From NCBI GenBank assembly GCA_903864375.1, contig CAIPFS010000454.1:1-9739 (forward strand): a DNA stretch of 9,739 nt, in the 5' to 3' direction. The notes below the pieces were generated by a model, which was not told where the DNA came from, did no database searches, and saw only the letters and a list, made by a program, of their open reading frames with translations. Source of the DNA: an uncultured Verrucomicrobiota bacterium (GTDB lineage: Bacteria > Verrucomicrobiota > Verrucomicrobiia > Limisphaerales > UBA9464). Positions 5,978 to 9,739 of the stretch are shown piece by piece. Each line of letters begins with the position of its first letter. Positions within the stretch are counted from its first letter, which is position 1. A program made the position numbers and the translations under genes.

Positions 5978-7873
5978 TCAGGCCAGAAGGGACTCTTCAC
6001 CCTCAAGGAACCCCTGCAATTGTCGGAGTCGGGTCGGGTGACGCATTTTTCGGAGGGCTTTCGCCTCAATCTGACGGATACGTTCCCGGGTGACTTTGAA
6101 CTGCTTGCCGACCTCTTCCAGAGTCCGGCTGTAGCCGTCCACCAGTCCGAAACGGAGTTCCAGGACCTTGCGTTCCCGCTCGGTCAGGGTATCCAACACC
6201 TCGGTCAGCTTCTCTTTCAGAAGACTGTAGCTGGTCATGTCCGACGGGTTTTCCGCCGACTTGTCTTCAATGAAATCCCCGAAGCTGGTGTCGTCACTGT
6301 CGCCCACCGGGCTTTGCAGCGAAATCGGCTGCTGGGCCATCTTCAAGACCGCGCGGACCCGGTCCACCGGCATCTGCATCTCTTCCGCGATCTCCTCCGG
6401 TGTCGGTTCCCGGCCAAAGTCCTGGATCAGCTGCTTCTGCACCCGCATCAGCTTGTTGATCGTTTCGATCATGTGGACCGGAATGCGGATCGTCCGGGCT
6501 TGATCGGCGATGGAACGGGTGATGGCCTGCCGGATCCACCAGGTGGCGTAGGTGGAGAATTTATACCCGCGACGGTACTCAAATTTCTCGACCGCCTTCA
6601 TGAGGCCCATGTTGCCCTCCTGAATCAGGTCGAGGAACGACAGGCCACGATTTGTGTACTTCTTGGCGATCGAAATCACCAGACGAAGGTTGGCTTCGAC
6701 CATTTCGGTCTTGGCCTGAAGCGCCTTCCTCTCGAAATGCTTGAGCTGGGCGAAGGCATGGAGGTAATCCGAGGCCGTCATCCGGACGAACTGCTCCAGT
6801 GCCTTAATCTTCTGCTCTTCAGACTGAAGAATGGCTTGAACCGGGGGAATGCGCTTTTGCGCCGACAGTTCATTGACGATGCGGACGCTGCTCTGAAACT
6901 TGTCGTGGATGTTGTCGGCCACCAGCGACATTTCCTCGATGACCTTCTGCTTGTAGTAAAACTTGGGAAACGTCTTTTGCAGCTTTTCGTCCTGCTTGCG
7001 ATACTCCTGAACCGCCTTTTCGTGCTTGGGTTTGCCGATGGACTCCTGCTCCTCCAGCCAGCGCTCGTCCACAATCTGGTCCTGGGCGCGGACTTCCTTG
7101 ACCAGCTTGCGCAGGGCCTTCAGGTGTTCCTCGCGGACCTCGATCTTTTTGTCGACAATGACCCGGTCAAAGCGCTCCTTGGGAGGCTCGGCCACCAGTT
7201 TTTCCGCCAGGGCAATGTGTTCCTTGCCTGCGAAACCAAAGCCGTGGATGACCCGCTTGACCTCGTTTTCGGCGTCTTCGATGCGCTTCGAAATTTCGAC
7301 TTCCTGCTCGCGGGTCAGCAGCGGCACCTGGCCCATCTGCTTGAGATACATCCGGACCGGATCGTCGAGAATGTCCAGACGTGCCTTGTCATCGGGCTCC
7401 TCCTCCTGATCCGCCGCTTTGGGACGGTCCACTTCGGCCTGATCGACGATGTCGATTTCCAGGTTGCGAAGCTTGATGTAAATCTCGTCGAGATCTTCCG
7501 GGGTGACCAGGTTGTCCGGCAGGGCATCGTTGATGTCCCCGTAGGTCAGGTAGCCCTGTTCCTGGGCGACGCGGACCAATTCCTTGATCTTTTCGGTGAT
7601 GTCGACACCACTGGCACTCTTGACGGTGCCGATGCCTGGGGTTGCCGCATCGCCTTCAGCGGGTGGACCTCCGGGTACCAACGGTGGTTTGCCATTGGCC
7701 TCGGGCCCCGGTCCATGGTCGGAAGCTCCCTTGGCCGCCTTGACAGGGGCGCGAACCTCAACCGGCGCACCTTCAGGGGTGCGACCCGTTGATTTTCGTT
7801 CCACCTTACGTGGCCGCTCAACCTTGGGACTGTCCGTTTTTTCCGCAGATTTTTTCTTTTTCGCTTCAGGCAT
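5978..7873 (-). CDS. rpoD: Primary RNA polymerase sigma factor (RpoD/SigA, sigma-70)
   Basis: This 631-residue group 1 sigma-70 factor directs RNA polymerase to housekeeping promoters. After a Lys/Pro/Gly-rich disordered head (1-88) come region 1.1 (about 90-145, VDITEKIKELVRVAQEQGYL); region 1.2 (about 168-200, DDPVRMYLKQMGQVPLLT); a non-conserved charged helical insert (about 200-382); region 2 (384-465) with the core-binding and -10 motifs NLRLVISIAKKYTNRGL, DLIQEGNMGLMKAVEKFEY and YKFSTYATWWIRQAITRSI; region 3 (467-545, IRIPVHMIETINKL); and region 4 (about 550-618) with the -35 helix-turn-helix TLEEVGKQFKVTRERIRQIE. Region 1.1 plus the long insert separates it from alternative sigmas. ATG 7871-7873 gives the complete protein. 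No good Shine-Dalgarno is seen; a small hairpin sits just upstream, and a sigma-70-like promoter lies at 7913-7941. Confidence 0.98.
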   Translation of the reverse strand: MPEAKKKKSAEKTDSPKVERPRKVERKSTGRTPEGAPVEVRAPVKAAKGASDHGPGPEANGKPPLVPGGPPAEGDAATPGIGTVKSASGVDITEKIKELVRVAQEQGYLTYGDINDALPDNLVTPEDLDEIYIKLRNLEIDIVDQAEVDRPKAADQEEEPDDKARLDILDDPVRMYLKQMGQVPLLTREQEVEISKRIEDAENEVKRVIHGFGFAGKEHIALAEKLVAEPPKERFDRVIVDKKIEVREEHLKALRKLVKEVRAQDQIVDERWLEEQESIGKPKHEKAVQEYRKQDEKLQKTFPKFYYKQKVIEEMSLVADNIHDKFQSSVRIVNELSAQKRIPPVQAILQSEEQKIKALEQFVRMTASDYLHAFAQLKHFERKALQAKTEMVEANLRLVISIAKKYTNRGLSFLDLIQEGNMGLMKAVEKFEYRRGYKFSTYATWWIRQAITRSIADQARTIRIPVHMIETINKLMRVQKQLIQDFGREPTPEEIAEEMQMPVDRVRAVLKMAQQPISLQSPVGDSDDTSFGDFIEDKSAENPSDMTSYSLLKEKLTEVLDTLTERERKVLELRFGLVDGYSRTLEEVGKQFKVTRERIRQIEAKALRKMRHPTRLRQLQGFLEGEESLLA

Positions 7874-7879
7874 AGGGGC

Positions 7880-7896
7880 AGCCGGTTTTCCGAGCT
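7880..7896 (-). promoter_or_regulatory. Small hairpin in the sigma factor ribosome-binding region
   Basis: In the minus sense AGC-T-CGG, loop AAAA, CCG-GCT forms a six-pair stem with one bulged base, ending six bases before the ATG. It occupies the place where a Shine-Dalgarno would be expected, and none is visible. Confidence 0.3.
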
Positions 7897-7912
7897 ACAA
7901 AACTAGCAGGCC

Positions 7913-7941
7913 AGCATCGGGAATCCGACTGCCAAAGTCAA
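7913..7941 (-). promoter_or_regulatory. Putative sigma-70 promoter of the sigma factor gene
   Basis: In the minus sense TTGACT (7936-7941) matches five of six bases of the -35 consensus. It is followed, after exactly 17 bp, by GATGCT (7913-7918), which keeps the key A2 and T6 of a -10 box but matches only three of six. Transcription would start near 7905, leaving an untranslated leader of about 30 nt. Autoregulation by the sigma factor would be the simplest reading. Confidence 0.4.
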
Positions 7942-7985
7942 GCGGGTGCGGCCCCATTTACGGGACAGCGACGGAATAGTGGGAT

Positions 7986-7998
7986 CCGGGAACCCCGG
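7986..7998 (-). terminator. Short hairpin downstream of the SIS-domain gene
   Basis: CCGGG (7986-7990) and CCCGG (7994-7998) form a five-pair GC stem with a three-base loop, beginning six bases after the SIS gene stop. It lacks a U-tract and is only weakly supported. The rest of the 131-bp gap (7874-8004) holds the sigma factor promoter candidate. Confidence 0.25.
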
Positions 7999-8004
7999 GA
8001 ATAA

Positions 8005-8739
8005 TTAGAGATGGCGAATATGGGAGCGGTATTTCTCCAGCAAGACGTCGTTGTGACTGTCGCCATGAGTGTTGCTGCTGATGTAGACCTCGGGTTGTCC
8101 ACCGCGCCGGACGCATTCCTCGATGGCTTGCACCACGAGCAGGTTGATGATCAGCATCCCGGTGATGCTCGACGGTGGTCCCACCCGGAAGGGATAACCA
8201 GGAATACCCATGGCAGCGTCACCGTCGACGCCGCAATTATCGATCACCACCTCGGCGACTTCGGCCAGCCGTCGTCCGGAAGCGTGCCGGGAAGGCCAGG
8301 CAAAACTCTGGGTCCGGTTGGTGACCGCCACCGTTTTCACGCCGAGTTCGCGGGCTCCGAGGACCAGTTCGATGGGAACGGCATTGCGTCCACCATTGGA
8401 CGCCACAACAAGGACATCTCCCGCCTCGAGCCGGTAGTCCTTCAGAATCTGGGCCGCGTAGCCGGATTCCCGTTCCTGATAGGTCGCCTGGATGGCATTT
8501 TCGTGGAGCATCAGCGGTTCGACCAGCATCGGAACGGCCCGGGCCAGTCCCCCTGCGCGATAAAAAACCTCTTCGGCTAACAGGTGGGAATGGCCTGTTC
8601 CAAAGACATAGAGGAAGCGGTCCCGGGCCAGTGCGTCAGCCACCCAACCGGCTGCCTGAACGATGGCATCCCGTTGTGTGGTGGCCACGGCTGCACACTG
8701 TTCGGCGGCAATGCGGGCGAAATCGTCGTAGGCGCTCAT
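8005..8739 (-). CDS. SIS-domain sugar-phosphate binding protein, UPF0309-like
   Basis: This is a 244-residue single-domain cytoplasmic SIS (sugar isomerase) protein. It has an alpha-helical start (1-40), then FGTGHSHLLAEEVFYRAGG (46-64), the phosphosugar loop region VVASNGGRNAVPIE (111-124), GPPSSITG (187-194) and the C-terminal SSNTHGDSHN (221-230). GTGHSHxxAEExFYRAGG and the late SSN...HN motif are typical of the UPF0309 group, whose members are thought to isomerise or bind phosphorylated sugars; the substrate is unknown. The usual SxSG phosphate loop reads SNGG here, losing the second serine. I chose ATG 8737-8739 over an upstream TTG at 8767-8769 because the ten extra codons lie inside a terminator-like hairpin. 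No Shine-Dalgarno is visible. There are no sugar-catabolism genes next to it, so context gives no substrate clue. Confidence 0.85.
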   Translation of the reverse strand: MSAYDDFARIAAEQCAAVATTQRDAIVQAAGWVADALARDRFLYVFGTGHSHLLAEEVFYRAGGLARAVPMLVEPLMLHENAIQATYQERESGYAAQILKDYRLEAGDVLVVASNGGRNAVPIELVLGARELGVKTVAVTNRTQSFAWPSRHASGRRLAEVAEVVIDNCGVDGDAAMGIPGYPFRVGPPSSITGMLIINLLVVQAIEECVRRGGQPEVYISSNTHGDSHNDVLLEKYRSHIRHL

Positions 8740-8742
8740 AAT

Positions 8743-8787
8743 AAAAAGGGAAGAACCCCGGTGGGGCAATGGGCCTTCACCGGGGTT
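8743..8787 (-). terminator. Terminator-like hairpin and T-tract between the FKBP gene and the SIS gene
   Basis: In the minus sense AACCCCGGTG (8778-8787) pairs perfectly with CACCGGGGTT (8754-8763) across a 14-base loop, a GC-rich 10-bp stem. It is followed after six bases (CTTCCC) by five T (8743-8747). It starts 21 bases after the FKBP stop, and the T-tract ends three bases before the SIS ATG. The offset between stem and T-tract makes it less than ideal as an intrinsic terminator, but it is the best one in the window. Confidence 0.65.
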
Positions 8788-8808
8788 GTCAGGTGGATGG
8801 GGATGCAG

Positions 8809-9729
8809 CTATTTCTTGTTGTCCGCCTTCTTGGCGGCTTCTTCCTTCTGCAGCTTGTCCAACTCTTCCTGCTTGATCACTTCGATCTTCGCACCCTTGT
8901 CCAGTTCAGCTTTGCTCGGCACCTTGATGATGTCGCTGGTCACCGCCGGCTGATTGGGAACGGGCGGGGTGGGGGGCTGCTTGACGTCCAGCAGGTCGAT
9001 GTCGAACACGAGGGCGGCGTTGGGCCCGATTTTGGGCGGACTGCCCCGTTCGCCATAGGCGAGGGCGGCAGGGATGAACAGCTGCCATTTGGATCCGACC
9101 GGCATCATCTGCAGCGCCTCGGTCCAGCCCTTGACGACGCCACGGACCCCGAGGGTTGCCGGCTCGCCGCGGGTGTAGGAACTGTCGAACTCGGTGCCAT
9201 CAATCAGGGTCCCCTTGTAATTCACGCTCACCAGGTCGGTCAGCTTCGGCAGGGCGCCCGTACCGGTTTTCAATACCTTGTACTGAAGTCCGCTCGGCAG
9301 CGTGATCACGCCTTCCTTGGATTTGTTGGCGGCCAGAAAGTCTTCGCCGGCTTTCTTGTTCTTTTCGCCTTCCGCCTTGCGCTTGGCATCTGCCGCTGCC
9401 CGGACTTCGAGATTGTATGCCCGGAAAAACGTCGATGCTTCGTTGCTGGAAATCACCGTGGATTTCCCGGTCAGCACGTCGGCAAAGGCGCGGGAAAGCA
9501 CTTCGGGGTCAAATTCGTAGCCACCCCGTTGCAGATTGCGCTTCATGTCATTGGCGATGACGACCCCGAGCGAGTAGGAATGCTGCTCGTTGAAGTCCTT
9601 GAAGCGGGAATCGAGAACCGGGGCAGTGTTCGTTGAAGTGCTCTGCGTTGGAGCGGTCGCCGTCGGCTCGGCGCCATGGGCAGTCACCAGCAATCCGGCG
9701 CAAAGGATACTGACAGACAGATAGTTCAT
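8809..9729 (-). CDS. Exported FKBP-type peptidyl-prolyl cis-trans isomerase (Mip/FkpA-like)
   Basis: This 306-residue protein is predicted to act outside the cytoplasm in protein folding. A hydrophobic signal-like segment (about 3-18, followed by HGA-EPT) leads to a Thr/Pro/Ser linker (21-37). Next come a helical FKBP_N dimerisation domain (about 40-148; YSLGVVIANDMKRNL, AFADVLTG), the FKBP catalytic domain (about 160-250; VNYKGTLIDGTEFDSSY, VVKGWTEALQMMPVGSKW, AYGERGSPPKIGPNAALVFDIDLL), a Pro-rich spacer (251-262) and a Lys/Glu-rich helical tail (272-306). The usual ligand-pocket residues Tyr171, Asp182, Trp202, Tyr225 and Phe242 are present. From ATG 9727-9729 the signal peptide lacks the basic n-region. 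The frame stays open to the window edge ten bases further on, so the true start may lie outside the window. Confidence 0.92.
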   Translation of the reverse strand: MNYLSVSILCAGLLVTAHGAEPTATAPTQSTSTNTAPVLDSRFKDFNEQHSYSLGVVIANDMKRNLQRGGYEFDPEVLSRAFADVLTGKSTVISSNEASTFFRAYNLEVRAAADAKRKAEGEKNKKAGEDFLAANKSKEGVITLPSGLQYKVLKTGTGALPKLTDLVSVNYKGTLIDGTEFDSSYTRGEPATLGVRGVVKGWTEALQMMPVGSKWQLFIPAALAYGERGSPPKIGPNAALVFDIDLLDVKQPPTPPVPNQPAVTSDIIKVPSKAELDKGAKIEVIKQEELDKLQKEEAAKKADNKK

Positions 9730-9739
9730 GTTGGCAAAA

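Noticed and set aside
5954..7792. Long plus-strand open frame (612 codons) opposite the sigma factor gene
   Set aside because: It is fully antisense to a certain RpoD gene. Its Leu/Asp/Val-rich composition follows from the reverse complement of RpoD codons, and it has no recognisable motif.
8584..9636. Plus-strand open frame opposite the FKBP gene
   Set aside because: It is antisense to a clear FKBP gene and runs through its terminator-like hairpin, with no recognisable domain.
1..9739. CRISPR array, tRNA, rRNA, insertion sequence or prophage genes
   Set aside because: I saw no direct repeats with spacers, no cloverleaf or CCA ends, and no transposase, integrase or phage-like genes anywhere in the window.

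Overview
The window is a compact, GC-rich stretch of bacterial chromosome carrying mostly housekeeping genes. I see no prophage, insertion sequence, CRISPR array, tRNA or rRNA. Gene style (long Pro/Ser/Ala-rich tail on Rho, SigA with region 1.1, several starts without a clear Shine-Dalgarno, a multi-domain fusion) would fit a Verrucomicrobiota/PVC-type organism. That placement is an inference from general style, not from a diagnostic marker.

Layout. Positions 1-2044 (minus) hold transcription termination factor Rho, cut off at its 3' end by the window edge. Its conserved domains are in one frame and its long disordered N-terminal tail in another, so an apparent frameshift lies near 1381-1384. 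A 235-bp leader (2045-2279) separates it from a 729-residue fusion (2280-4469, minus) of a low-molecular-weight phosphatase, ribose-5-phosphate isomerase B and serine hydroxymethyltransferase. A 149-bp divergent spacer leads to tyrS (4619-5902, plus). tyrS converges on the primary sigma factor gene (5978-7873, minus) across a 75-bp gap packed with hairpins. Upstream on the minus strand are a SIS-domain sugar-phosphate protein of the UPF0309 type (8005-8739) and an exported FKBP-type prolyl isomerase (8809-9729), with a strong terminator-like hairpin between them.

How the genes fit together. rho and the sigma factor gene cover transcription termination and initiation, and tyrS covers translation. 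In the fusion, RpiB makes ribose-5-phosphate while SHMT makes glycine and methylene-tetrahydrofolate, all inputs to purine synthesis. The phosphatase domain carries the Thr-containing P-loop known from protein-arginine phosphatases. Its domain order matches the neighbouring ywlE-rpiB-glyA genes of Bacillus as I remember them, so it looks like an operon collapsed into one polypeptide.

The most notable observations are this triple fusion, the repeated D-[hydrophobic]-I-G-G motif in the disordered Rho tail, the Rho frameshift, a TyrRS whose HIGH motif reads HVGI, and hairpin-dense intergenic regions. I found no convincing wholly new multi-gene system.
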